64,000 nt of DNA from Pleodorina starrii (taxonomy: Eukaryota > Chlorophyta > Chlorophyceae > Chlamydomonadales > Volvocaceae): positions 932,501 to 996,500 of the forward strand of contig BRXU01000016.1 in the NCBI GenBank assembly GCA_030267565.1, given 5' to 3'. The notes below the pieces were generated by a model. That model saw only the letters and a list, made by a program, of their open reading frames with translations, had not been told where the DNA came from and did no database searches. A program made the position numbers and the translations under genes. Each line of letters begins with the position of its first letter. Position 1 is the stretch's first letter. Shown one piece after another: positions 1-11,800 of the stretch.

Positions 1-3000
1 ACATCGACTGCAGCAGGACTGCCCCCACTGCACACCTCTTCCCCAATCCCCCACCCCGGCCCCCCAAAATCCCAGATGCGCCCTCCGCCTCCAAAGCCAG
101 GAAGCTCTCCGTTCGAAAGCCAGGACCCCCACTTTTCCGCCTCCAAGGCCAGGAAGCTCTCCGCTCCAAAGCCAGGACCCCTACTTTCCGCCCCCACCTG
201 CAGCGCGAGTCCCTCCAGCACGGTGAGGGAGCGCAGGATGAGGGCGTAGTAGGCGGGGACCCGGAAGGGGAACCTGGGAGCGCAGGGAGCGCCGGGGTGG
301 GGTTGGTGTTGATGGTGGGTTGGGTTAGGAGTGCAATGGGTACGAGTGCAGTGGATCGTATGGTCTGGGAGTATACCGTACGTACATACACGGAGCAACC
401 CCCTAGCCCCCTCACACCCTCTCTCCCCCTGGCGCGCATCTGAACAGCACCTTTTCCCGTCCCTACCCCAGCCCCTCTCCACACGTTTCCCCCCCTTCCC
501 CCCGCAAACACGCTCCCTCCCGCCCTCCCGCCCTCTCGCCCTCTCGCCCTCCCCTCGCGCCCCCACCTGAACAGCACCTCCCCCAGCCCGTCCACGATGG
601 CCTTGAAGTTGAGCTGCGACACCGAGGAGGTGAGCACGTCGTCGAAGAAGGCGGCCAGTGCGGGGGCGATGGGGGAGGTGTCCACGGAGGGGTCCATGAA
701 CTGAAGCGTGTAGTAGTCCTTGCACATGGCCTCGTAGTCGCTGGTGGTGCGGGGAGGGGGAGAGGGGGGAGAGGGGGGAGAGGGAGGGGGGGGAGGGAGA
801 GGGAGAGAGAGGGGGAAAGGGGCAGAGTGTGATGAAGTAAAGGGGCAGGCGAAAAGGCGGACGAACTTGTGGCAGGGGGGGAGGGTTATGGAAGATGAGA
901 CGAGGAGAACGGGGGTTTGAAGAGTGAATTTGAAACAATGAAACAAAAGGGGGGCGTATTTTTATGCCGTTACCTAGTCTATCAAAGCGCAACCCCCCCG
1001 CCCCCCAATGCCCTCCCTTCTCCTTACCCCTTCCACCTTCTCGCCCCCTCCCCTCCCCCAACCTTGGCCCGCCTGCGTCACTCACCGGTTGACCAAGTGT
1101 ACGACATGCGCCATGATGGCGTACCGGGCGTACTGCGGCGCCTCGCTCATCATGCCAAAGTCCAGATACACCAGGTCGCCGGAGCGGGTGGCGAGCAGGT
1201 TGCCTGTTGAGGCAACCCCAGAGAGCGGGCGGGCGGGCGGCGGTCAGGCCATCCTCAGTGATCTGTGACAGCACGTATCATCACGAGTTCAGGACCCCCA
1301 AACGAATCTGCACACGAAACCTCCTCTCATAACGGATCAGGCAGGGCGGGTGGGCTACAAAAGCTCCAAACCCTTTTGTAGCAGGCTACGAAAGGACTGG
1401 AAAAGAAGCGCGGCGGAGCAATCGAGCGCATGACGGCACGACACACACACGCCGTGCACTCACAACGCCAGCAGCCAAAGGAACCTGCTGGAGGCCCCGC
1501 CTTCGCCTCCGCCCCCCACCCCACCGCCCCCACCCCACCCCCTTGAGAGCCTTACCTGGGTGCGGGTCTGTAGAGGCGATGGGCATCAGCGGAGGAGCAG
1601 AGGCCGCCCGGGTACGGTCCGATGGTGGTTGTGTCGACGGGGCGGATTCCGCAGTACCACGGCACGAAAGGAACACACAGGGGTTAGGATGAGGGGGCTG
1701 GTGTGAGCGCCATGCAGGAAGACAGGGGAGGGGGGGTAGGACAGGACAGGCCAGGGAAAGCCGACGGCCCCGACGCCAGGCCCCGGCACCGACGGCGGCG
1801 CGCACCGATCACTCACGCGGTCCTCCCTCCCCTCCCCTCCCGCACTCCAAAACCCCCCGCTTCCCCGCACCCTCCCTCACCCTTCCGCTCCCTCCCTCCC
1901 TCTCTCCGCTCACCCTTCCGCTCCCTCCCTCCCTCTCTCCGCTCACCCTTCCGCTCCCTCCCTCCCTCCCCTCCCCTCCCCGCCGCTACCCCCTCCCCCC
2001 TTCTGAAACGCCCCCTCCCCCCCGGTACCTCACCCGCATGGAAGTACCCGTGCTCCAGCAGCTGTCGCAGTGTGCACTCGATGCCCACATCCACAAAGTC
2101 CACCACATCCAGACCCGCGGCCGCCATGGCGGGGCTGTTGGTCAGCTTGACGCCCTCGATCCACTCCATGGTCAGGACCCTGCGTGTGGGTGTAGGGGGT
2201 GCGTGTGTGTGTTTTGGGGTGGGGGTTAGGGAGTGATATGCTCCATTACATAACATGAGTCACTGCGGACGTTGTTGGGGTGGGGGGGGGAGGCAGGGGC
2301 GTATCCACGGATGTGTAGCACGAATGCGGGGGCGGGGGGGAAGAGGAAGAGTAGGCGGGACAGGCCGAACGTCCGACTGTCATCGCAGACAAACAAACAT
2401 CAGCTCCTAGCTCGCTAGCCCTGCTTCCGCTTCCGCTCCCGACCCACGGGTCGGTCCCCACCTGCGGGAGGTGTGCTGCCAGTAGATCTTGGGCGTACGG
2501 ACACGCGGCATGGAGCCGTACAGCGCCTGGAAGCGCTCGCAGTTGTGGCCCTCCTGCGGGGTGACCGCGGGCACGCGGCGGTGGTGAGCGGCGGTGAGAG
2601 GGCGGGGGGAGGAAGGCGGGCGGGGGGGGGAAGGGGTGTGTGTGTGTGTACGGAAAACAGAACCCAATGGTGTGTGGGTGAGAATGGTGCGCAGGAGGAG
2701 ACAGCGCGAGCAGAGGCATTCCCCGAACGAGCAGCAACCCAATACAAGCGTCACACCCAAACCAAACACACATGCATGGACGCACGCATGCACAAACACG
2801 CACGCACACACGCACGAAAACATGTCGCCGTGGCTCCATTCCCCCCGGGCACCGCACCCCCACCGCCTCATTAACCACCCTAACAGCCCGCCAGCCCCAC
2901 CACCGTCCCACCATTTCCCAACGTCGCTGCGGCTCATACGTCCTCCCGCCACCCCCATCACCGCCCCACCCCCCCCCACATCCCAACCAGCCCGCCAGCC

Positions 3001-6000
3001 CCCTCCCTTCCCTTCCCTTTCCGCCCCCCCTTCCCCTCCCCCCCCCCCACCTGCACGTAGTCCAGCTCCGCAAACAGACGCCTCGCGAACTCATCCACCA
3101 GCGGAACCAGTGGCTGATTGATCTGCAGGGGGGAGTGGGCAATTTATTTTTAATTGCAAAGCGCAGTTGTCACCAGGGTGGATGGGTATTCACGTACAGG
3201 CTGGGAGGAAGTTGCAAACCAGAAACAAAACAACCAATCAGAAAACAAGCGCCCTCGCACCCCCCACTCGCCTGCAGGCCCCCACTCACTCATCTCCATT
3301 ACCCTCCCTCCCCTGCCCGTCCCCCCCACCTGCGGTATCGTTTTCGTCACCCCTCCCCTCCTCTTCCCCTTCCCCCGTCCCCCACCTTAAGGAGCATATC
3401 ATAAAGGAGCATATCACTCCCCTCCATCTCCCCGCCCCCCCCCCACCTGCGGTATCCTTTTCATTACCCCTCATCTCCATCTCCCCGGCCCCCCCCACAC
3501 ACTCTTCAAACCACCCCTTCCCCCCACCTGCGATATCGTTTTCATTAACCCTCTGCTCCCCTCCCCTTCCCCCTGCCCCTCCCCTCCCCTCCCCTTTCCC
3601 TCCCCTTCCCCCTCCCCCTCCCCCTCCCCTCCCCTCCCCTCCCCTCCCCTCCCCTCCCCTTTTCCCTCCCCCTCCCCCTCCCCCTCCCCCTCCCCCTCCC
3701 CTCCCCTCCCCTCCCCTCCACCCTCCACCCTCCACCCTCCACCCTCCACCCTCCACCCTCCACCCTCCACCCTCCACCTCCCCCTCCCCCTCCCCCTCCC
3801 CCTCCCCCTCCCCCTCCCCCTCCCCCTCCCCCTCCCCCCTCCCCCTCCCCCTCCCCCTCCCCCTCCCCCTCCCCTCCCCTCCCCTCCCCTCCCCTTTTCC
3901 CTCCCCCTCCCCCTCCCCCTCCCCTCCCCTCCCCTCCCCTCCCCTCCCCTCCCCTCCCCTCCCCTCCCCTCCCCTCCCCTCCCCTCCCCTCCCCTCCCCT
4001 CCCCTCCCCTCCCCTCCCCTCCCCTCCCCTCCCCTCCCCTCCCCTCCCCTCCCCTCCCCTCCCCTCCCCTCCCCTCCCCTCCCCTCCCCTCCCCTCCCCT
4101 CCCCTCCCCTCCCCTCCCCTCCCCTCCCCTCCCCTCCCCTCCCCTCCCCTCCCCTCCCCTCCCCTCCCCTCCCCCTCCCCTCCCCTCCCCTCCCCTCCCC
4201 TCCCCTCCCCTCCCCTCCCCTCCCTTCCCCTTCCCCTTCCCCCTTCCCGCCCCCCCCCCTTACCTGCGGCAGTCGCTGGTCCACCACCGCCATGAGCCTC
4301 CTCAGCAGCAGCATATCCACAGCGATGGTCTCACCGATGTTGGGTCGCTGAACCTTGACTGCCACGTCGGTGCCGTCCAGCAGCCGGGCGCGGTAGACCT
4401 GGGGAGGAGGGGCAGGACGGGTGGAGGAACAGGGGGCGAGGAGGGCGGGAGGGAGGGGGTTGAGAGGATAACGGCGAGGGTGGGCGGGAGGGTGGGCGAG
4501 GCGCAGAGGGAACGGGGTGAAAGCCGGAAGCCGGAACCGTCTGGTGGGGGGGGGCACGGTGCCTTGGCTGCGGGCTTCTCCTTCTCCATGCGATTATAAA
4601 ACCCTGCCCACCCCTGCCCCGTCCCTCCGCTGCGGTATCTACCTTTGTAACCCCTGACACCCCCCCCTTTGGACCCCTGCCGTTCGGGGTCGTACCTGCC
4701 CCAGGCTGGCCGCCGCCACGGGCAGCTCGCTGAGCTCCGAAAACAGCTCCGTAACCGGCTGCCCCAGCTCCTCCTCGATGACCTGTCGGGGGTAGGTAGG
4801 GTAGGGTAAGGGTAAGGGTAGGGTGAGGGTGAAGGCAGTTGAGAGTGGTGCAAGTGCAATGCAGTGTGGTGCAGTACAGTGCAGTGTGGTGCAGTATAGT
4901 GTGCAGTCCAGTCCAGAACAGTACAGTGCGGTGGCGAAGCGAAGCGGCGAAGGGTGGCTGCGTGCGCCGACGACGGTGTCACCCCATGTCGCGGGGCCAG
5001 GGCTAAAATGCTGATGGTGGTCGACGGAGTGGAAGGAGGGGGAGCGCGATTGCGATGGCGCAACGCCAATAAACGACCGGCCCGCGGGTCGCCGACCCAC
5101 GCACCGCAAAGGCGATTTCGTTGGGGAAGGAGGGCAGTCGGTCCTGCAGCTCGGAGAGGGCCTCCAGGTAGGTGCGCGGCAGCAGGTCGGGTCGGGCGGA
5201 CAGCGCCTGGCCGATCTTGACCAGGGCGGGGCTGCGAGGGGCAGAGCAGCAGCAGAGCAGAGCAGGACCGCAGCAGCAGAACAAAAGTTCGGGTTTGCGA
5301 GCTGGAAACCGAGGGCGCAAAGGAAGGGCTGCAGGGAGTGAACCCTAAGGTACCCCGCTGCGGTCCACCCTCGGCGGAGCTGCGAGGGGGAGGCAGCAGC
5401 AGGACAGCAGCAGCAGCAGAACAACAACAACAACAACAGCAGTCCGGCTTTGCATCAACCTTGCAAACAGAGGATGCAAAGGAAGGACTGCAGGCAGCGA
5501 AGACATGTAACGGTAACGCCCGCATTCACGCTTTGGCCACGACCCTCACTCCGCCAACCAACGACCCCCACACCGCGGGCCTCCTGCCGCGGACCCCCCC
5601 CCGCTCCGCCTCAGGTACGGTAGTATCCCAGGTAACTGCGTTGCGTTCCCTCGTCCCGGGCCGTTCTAATTACCCCCCCCCCCCCCGCACTCCGCCTCAC
5701 CCCAGCTTGCCCAGCAGCGTCCGCAGCTCCTTAGCTCGACGGGGCATGTTGGACTCAAACTGCCCCAGCGCGTAGTCCCGAGCCACCGCCGCTATGAAAC
5801 CGCCCAGCGTGGCGGAAACCTGCAAACCACAGCCACCCGGGACCCCGGGGGACAGCCGGAGTTGGTTTTAGGGTTTACAGTGAAGTGAAAGGTTATGAAA
5901 CACACAACATTTGCAGGTTGCGTACTTAGCGTTTTATATTACAGGCTACAGGAAGCGAGTGGGGCCGGGGGGCGAGGGCCGTGTGACAGCGGGTGGCCCG

Positions 6001-7487
6001 GTCGCCGCACACTATCCCCCGTACCTGCACCGCGCGCGCGTAGACCTGCGGCCAGCGCTTGTTAAGCACGGCCGCCAGTCGGTCGGGGTCGTAGTTGATG
6101 CCCATCTCCTTGAGCAGCATCGGCATCTCGGGGGTTAGCGTGTCCAATTCCATGGCCTGAACCTGTGGGTTCCAGTGCGGTTGGGGTTGGGGTCATTCGG
6201 CCAGGCGGCGGGGTGGGGTTGTCGCGGGTGCGGTAATGCTCGCGACGACACCACTTGCGGGCCAGCTATCTGGCCGCTCTGCCCGGCACCATTCTTCCGG
6301 TGGCTTGGAGCCCACTGCAACAACCCACAGCGTCTTGTGTATGATAGAGGAAAACCACTGCCGCTGCCACCGCTGCCAACTGGGAGGAAGCGCACACCGA
6401 TGCAATCGGTGCCAGACCCAAGCGGAGCCTGACCCAAGTCCCGGTGGCTATGCTCCTATGGAAGACGACCGGACCAAGAAGATCCCCGAGAAGGGGAATG
6501 CGTTGGTCCTGGACTGAGCTCTGGTTCGGCTGCAGCAGCCTGGAGGCCCCGACCCACATCGACCCAGATCGCTGTCGGACACCCGCGCGCACGAGCTACG
6601 GTCAGACACGTGTCACGTGCAGTGTAATCCCCCCGCCCAACCGCCACCACCACCACCACCATCCGCCACCACGCACATACACATATTCCAGCCGTCGTCG
6701 CTGGCCGTCCGCGGCCGGCCCTGTGCTGCATCAGACCGCCGCGCGGCACAGCGTACTTCGCAGCCGTCCCCCGCCCCGACCAAGTCGAGAGCCAAGGAAC
6801 CCAACCCACATCCGGTGCCGGCCAGCCAGCCGCCACAATCCCAAACAAGCGCGCACAGGGCCATGCCCCGCGGGTCGACACCGGCCCGTATGAGGCCTAT
6901 CACGTGGCAACGGTGGCCGTTGGATAACTGGCACGAGCGCCAAGTTGCGGTGCTGGTGCTCCTTACGGCCTTCTCTTGTGATGGGGGATGCGGCCACCCC
7001 AACAGGCAACCGAAACACGGTCAAGGGGGTTGGAGACGCCCTCTTGACCCGGAATGGGAAGAAGTTAAACGCCCTCAACTTCGGGGTTATAAGGCATCTA
7101 CTTGCTCTGGAAGAGCAGTCCGAGAGGTTGAAAGAACTGCTGGAAGATCTATCGCCCGCCCGCCCGCCCCCTTCCCGGGCGGCTGTCAACCCGACTCACC
7201 CACTCCCTCTGAGCCGTTTCGGAGTAGAACCACTCTGTGCTCTCCATCACGCCCCGCGGAGGCGCCAGCTGCTCCTCCGGCCGCTGGAAGCCGCCCTTGC
7301 CAGCCTTGCCCCGCTCCGAGGGCTGTCGGCCCGATGCCGACTGCTCCTTGGTCGCGGCGACCACAGATACCGAAGTTGCATGGGTGCTGACCCGGCGGTT
7401 TGCTACTTGGTGTCCATTCGAGGCCCTCCTCCGGCCCAGGCACCCTCCGCGCGTCGTCGGTTCTGGCGAGCGAAGAGGGATGGGCAT
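1..7487 (-). CDS. ABC1-family atypical kinase (ABC1K/UbiB-like), 3' end beyond window
   Basis: Thirteen exons read on the minus strand: 7487-7200, 6162-6025, 5819-5701, 5231-5105, 4782-4696, 4398-4264, 3122-3051, 2553-2462, 2179-2034, 1567-1556, 1203-1086, 740-567 and 273-198, giving 528 in-frame residues before the edge. Family hallmarks appear in order: [15 protein letters not shown] (KxGQ motif), AAASLGQV (Ala-rich loop replacing the P-loop), VAVKVQRP (ATP lysine), [29 protein letters not shown] and YLDFGMM (DFG-like). The first exon (about 96 residues, Arg/Ser/Thr-rich N-terminus) could be a plastid transit peptide. ABC1Ks act in plastoglobules and mitochondria on prenyl-lipid metabolism; one Chlamydomonas member, EYE3, is needed for the eyespot. 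Which paralogue this is cannot be told here. The start and the 1-kb first intron are less certain than the kinase exons. Confidence 0.88.
1556..1567 (-). other. 12-bp microexon of the ABC1K gene
   Basis: The preceding exon ends in His-Ala plus one base of Asp at 2034, and the following exon opens with Gly-Asn at 1203. Between them only ACCCGCACCCAG, flanked by CTCTACAG and GTAAGG, restores the invariant HADPHPGN catalytic stretch in frame. The exon therefore supplies Asp-Pro-His-Pro. Confidence 0.85.
3328..4245. repeat. Polypyrimidine (CCCCT)n / (CCCCCT)n tract in an ABC1K intron
   Basis: This lies inside the intron 3123-4263. From about 3545 to 4235 the plus strand is almost purely C and T, mainly pentamer CCCCT with blocks of CCCCCT and a CCACCCT heptamer run (3717-3776). 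The pre-mRNA, transcribed from the minus strand, is correspondingly GGGGA-rich and could form G-quadruplexes. Long open frames here come only from the repeat. At 3330, 3447 and 3528 three copies of a CTGCGGTATC-type motif sit just outside the tract. Confidence 0.9.
4798..4935. repeat. Intronic short repeats, TAGGG-like then GTGCAGTR-like
   Basis: Within the ABC1K intron 4783-5104, a run of GGTAAGGGTAGGGTGAGGG (4802-4831) is followed by degenerate units around GTGCAGTGTGGTGCAGTA (4850-4905). Both are simple-sequence intron filler. The TAGGG-type run is too irregular and short to call an interstitial telomere. Confidence 0.55.
5231..5496. repeat. Intronic duplication including a splice acceptor
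   Basis: In the ABC1K intron that ends at 5232, the block starting GCTGCGAGGGG at 5231 recurs at 5379, and GCAAAGGAAGG-CTGCAGG at 5316 recurs at about 5476. On the minus strand both copies carry CTCGCAG, so the authentic acceptor has a duplicate 148 bases upstream. Confidence 0.65.
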
Positions 7488-7897
7488 CGAAACCCTGCAG
7501 CGCTTCCTCTGTCTATATAAGTGATAACCTAAACGTTTAATATCGGAGATAAGGACGCAACCTCCTGCAAGGTATTGTATAAGCGTCCAAGCTAACGAGT
7601 GGTGCCCACGCACCAACTGCGTGCCAAGTGAAAGTCGCTGTCACTGAAAAGTCCAGTTACTGCGTAAAACTTGTAATAATTTCGTGCGCGCTTTAAGCTG
7701 CAGCACTCGCAGGCGTGCTGGTGTGGTCGTTGTGTTAGGAAACGTCGGGACCACCCCGCGAACGCAGGTCCTCGTAAATAAACGGTGTGGCTTATGCCCT
7801 ATAATCACAGGGTAGAAACGCGGGATCTTGCCAGTTGCAGAAGGTCTTTCTTGTTTTACCTGTTCCGTACGACCACGTCACCACCTGAGCACACAAA
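7488..7897. other. Non-coding flank upstream of the ABC1K gene
   Basis: About 400 bases hold no coding exon I can support. A TATATAA-like stretch at 7513-7520 lies only about 30 bases before the proposed ATG, so it would put transcription start almost on the ATG; it may be chance or the true start may differ. The segment ends where the minisatellite element begins. Confidence 0.5.
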
Positions 7898-8039
7898 TGG
7901 ACGACTAGGGGCACTAGGCCCTACTGCCACGACCGGTAGTGGTGCTCGGGGGCACTCGGGCACGCTAGGGGTCCTGTTACACTTCTCCTTTTAAACATAT
8001 ATACCTATATATATTATTACAAAGGCCCCCCCTCCCTAC

Positions 8040-8562
8040 CGGCCCTAGTGTCCCTACGTGTCCCTACCATCCCTAGTGCCTGGCCGGGTGCCCCCCCTCC
8101 TCCCTACCACCCCTAGTGCCCCTACTACCCCTAGTGCCTGGCCGAAGGCCACCCCTCCCTACCGCCCCTAGTGCCCCTACCGCCCCTAGTGCCTGGCCGA
8201 AGGCCACCCCTCCCTACCGCCCCTAGTGCCCCTACCGCCCCTAGTGCCTGGCCGGGTGCCCCCCCCTCCCTACCACCCCTAGTGCCCCTACCACCCCTAG
8301 TGCCGGGCCGGGCCCCCCCCCCTCCCTACCACCCCTAGTGCCCCTACCACCCCTAGTGCCTGGCCGGGCCCCACCCCTCCCTACCGCCCCTAGTGCCCCT
8401 ACCGCCCCTAGTACCTGGCCGGGGGCCACCCCTCCCTTCCGCCCCTAGTGCCCCTACCGCCCCTAGTGCCTGGCCGGGGGCCACCCCTCCCTAACACCCC
8501 TAGTGCCCCTACCGCCCCTAGTGCCCCTACCGCCCCTAGTGCCCCTACCGCCCCTAGTGCCT
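8040..8562. repeat. C-rich minisatellite, about 55-bp unit
   Basis: Units carry CCCTACCGCCCCTAGTGCC and a GCCTGGCCG spacer, repeating roughly every 55 bases. The orientation is opposite to the block that follows, making the two halves an inverted pair centred near 8563. Confidence 0.85.
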
Positions 8563-8815
8563 GGGGGTGGTAGGGAGGGGTGGCCACCGGCCAGGTACTA
8601 GGGGCGGTAGGGGCACTAGGGGCGGTAGGGAGGGGGGCCCCGGCCAGGCACTAGGGGTGGTAGGGGCACTAGGGGTGGTAGGGAGGGGGGGGGCCCGGCC
8701 AGGCACTAGGGGTGGTAGGGGCACTAGGGATGGTAGGGAGGGGGGGGGCACCCGGCCAGGCACTAGGGGCGGTAGGGGCACTAGGGGCGGCAGGGGTGCT
8801 AGGGGCGGTCAGGGT
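8563..8815. repeat. G-rich inverted copy of the 55-bp minisatellite
   Basis: This segment is the reverse complement of the 8040-8562 units. For example, the GTACCTGGCCGG variant near 8410 is mirrored as CCGGCCAGGTAC at 8588-8599. It forms the second arm of a long imperfect palindrome. Confidence 0.8.
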
Positions 8816-11800
8816 GGTGGGGCCCCTCGGAGACACTAGGGGCTCTAGGGCGGTAGGTGCGGTCGGGCTGGGAGGGCCCCTCGGAGACACTAGGGGCTCT
8901 AGGGCACTAGGGGCGGTCGGGCTGGGGGGGCCGCCCGGGGGCACTAGGGGCTCTAGGGCGGTAGGGGTGGTCGGGGTGGGGCGGCCCCTCGGAGGCACTA
9001 GGGGCTCTAGGGCGGTAGGGGCGGTCGGGCTGGGGGGCCCCCTCGGAGACACTAGGGGCTCTAGGGCACTAGGGGCGGTGGGATGGGGGGGCCGCCCGGG
9101 GGCACTAGGGGCTCTAGGGCGGTAGGGGTGGTCGGGGTGGGGGGGCCCCTCGGAGGCACTAGGGGCTCTAGGGCGGTAGGGGCGGTCGGGCTGGGGGGGC
9201 CGCCCGGGGGCACTAGGGGCTCTAGGGCGGTAGGGGTGGTCGGGCTGGGGGGGCCGCCCGGGGGCACTAGGGGCTCTAGGGCGGTAGGGGCGGTCGGGGT
9301 GGGGCGGCCCCTCGGAGGCACTAGGGGCTCTAGGGCGGTAGGGGCGGTCGGGCTGGGGGGGCCCCTCGGAGACACTAGGGGCTCTAGGGCACTAGGGGCG
9401 GTGGGATGGGGGGGCCGCCCGGTGACACTAGGGGCTCTAGGGCGGTAGGGGGGGTCGGGGTGGGGGGGCCCCTCGGAGGCACTAGGAGCTCTAGGGCGGT
9501 AGGGGCGGTGAGATGGGGGGGCCCCTCGGAGACACTAGGGGCTCTAGGGCGGTAGGTGCGGTCGGGCTGGGAGGGCCCCTCGGAGACACTAGGGGCTCTA
9601 GGGCACTAGGGGCGGTCGGGCTGGGGGGGCCGCCCGGGGGCACTAGGGGCTCTAGGGCGGTAGGGGTGGTCGGGGTGGTGGGGCCGCCCGGGGGCAGTAG
9701 GGGCTCTAGGGCGGTAGGGGCGGTCGGGGTGGGGCGGCCCCTCGGAGGCACTAGGGGCTCTAGGGCGGTAGGGGCGGTCGGGCTGGGGGGGCCCCTCGGA
9801 GGCACTAGGGGCTCTAGGGCGGTAGGGGCGGTCGGGGTGGGGCGGCCGCCCGGGGGCACTAGGGGCTCTAGGGCGGTAGGGGTGGTCGGGCTGGGGGGGC
9901 CGCCCGGGGGCACTAGGGGCTCTAGGGCGGTAGGGGCGGTCGGGGTGGGGCGGCCCCTCGGAGGCACTAGGGGCTCTAGGGCGGTAGGGGCGGTCGGGCT
10001 GGGGGGGCCCCTCGGAGACACTAGGGGCTCTAGGGCACTAGGGGCGGTGGGATGGGGGGCCGCCCGGGGGCACTAGGGGCTGTTGGGGGGTTGGGGTGGT
10101 GGGGGTGGGGGGGCCCCTCGGAGGCACTAGGAGCTCTAGGGCGGTAGGGGCGGTGAGATGGGGGGGCCCCTCGGAGACACTAGGGGCTCTAGGGCACTAG
10201 GGGCGGTGGGTTGGGGGGGCCGCCCGGGGGCACTAGGGGCTCTAGGGCGGTAGGGGTGGTCGGGGTGGGGGGGCCCCTCGGAGACACTAGGGGCTCTAGG
10301 GCGGTAGGGGCGGTGGGATGGGGGGGCCCCTCGGAGACACTAGGGGCTCTAGGGCACTAGGGGCGGTGGGATGGGGGGGCCGCCCGGGGGCACTAGGGGC
10401 TCTAGGGCGGTAGGGGTGGTCGGGGTGGGGGGGCCCCTCGGAGGCACTAGGAGCTCTAGGGCGGTAGGGGCGGTGAGATGGGGGGGCCCCTCGGAGACAC
10501 TAGGGGCTCTAGGGCGGTAGGTGCGGTCGGGCTGGGAGGGCCCCTCGGAGACACTAGGGGCTCTAGGGCACTAGGGGCGGTCGGGCTGGGGGGGCCGCCC
10601 GGGGGCACTAGGGGCTCTAGGGCGGTAGGGGTGGTCGGGGTGGGGGGGCCGCCCGGGGGCAGTAGGGGCTCTAGGGCGGTAGGGGCGGTCGGGGTGGGGC
10701 GGCCCCTCGGAGGCACTAGGGGCTCTAGGGCGGTAGGGGCGGTCGGGCTGGGGGGGCCCCTCGGTGCCACTAGGGGCTCTAGGGCTGTGGGGGCGGTCGG
10801 GCTGGGGGGGCCGCCCGGGGGCACTAGGGGCTCTAGGGCGGTAGGGGTGGTCGGGCTGGGGGGGCCGCCCGGGGGCACTAGGGGCTCTAGGGCGGTAGGG
10901 GCGGTCGGGGTGGGGCGGCCCCTCGGAGGCACTAGGGGCTCTAGGGCGGTAGGGGCGGTCGGGCTGGGGGGGCCCCTCGGAGACACTAGGGGCTCTAGGG
11001 CACTAGGGGCGGTGGGATGGGGGGCCGCCCGGGGGCACTAGGGGCTCTAGGGCGGTAGGGGTGGTCGGGCTGGGGGGGCCCCTCGGAGGCACTAGGAGCG
11101 CTAGGGCGGTAGGGGCGGTGGGATGGGGGGGCCCCGCGGAGACACTAGGGGCTCTAGGGCACTAGGGGCGGTGGGATGGGGGGGCCGCCCGGGGGCACTA
11201 GGGGCTCTAGGGCGGTAGGGGTGGTCGGGGTGGGGGGGCCCCTCGGAGTCACTAGGGGCTCTAGGGCGGTAGGGGCGGTGGGCTGGGGGGGCCCCTCGGA
11301 GACACTAGGGGCTCTAGGGCACTAGGGGCGGTGGGAGGGGGGGGCCGCCCGGGGGCACTAGGGGCTCTAGGGCGGTAGGGGTGGTCGGGCTGGGGGGGCC
11401 GCCCGGGGCCACTAGGGGCTCTAGGGCGGTAGGGGCGGTCGGGGTGGGGGGGCCCCTCGGAGGCACTAGGGGCTCTAGGGCGGTAGGGGCGGTCGGGGTG
11501 GTGGGGCCCCTCGGAGGCACTAGGGGCTCTAGGGCGGTAGGGGCGGTCGGGGTGGGGGGGCCCCTCGGAGGCACTAGGGGCTCTAGGGCACTAGGGGCGG
11601 TCGGGGTGGTGGGGCCCCTCGGAGGCACTAGGGGCTCTAGGGCACTAGGGGCGGTCGGGGTGGTGGGGCCCCTCGGAGGCACTAGGGGCTCAAGGGCGGT
11701 AGGGGCGGTCGGGGTGGTGGGCCCCCTCGGAGGCACTAGGGGCTCTAGGGCACTAGGGGCGGTCGGGGTGGTGGGCCCCCTCGGAGGCACTAGGGGCTCT

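Noticed and set aside
3167..4557. Open frames of about 400 codons on both strands
   Set aside because: They consist of Ser-Pro-Leu-Pro or Gly-Glu-Arg repeats generated by the CCCCT tract inside an intron bounded by well-conserved kinase exons.
4798..4835. Interstitial telomere repeat
   Set aside because: The TAGGG-like units are irregular and only a few; the volvocine telomere unit (TTTTAGGG) is not present.
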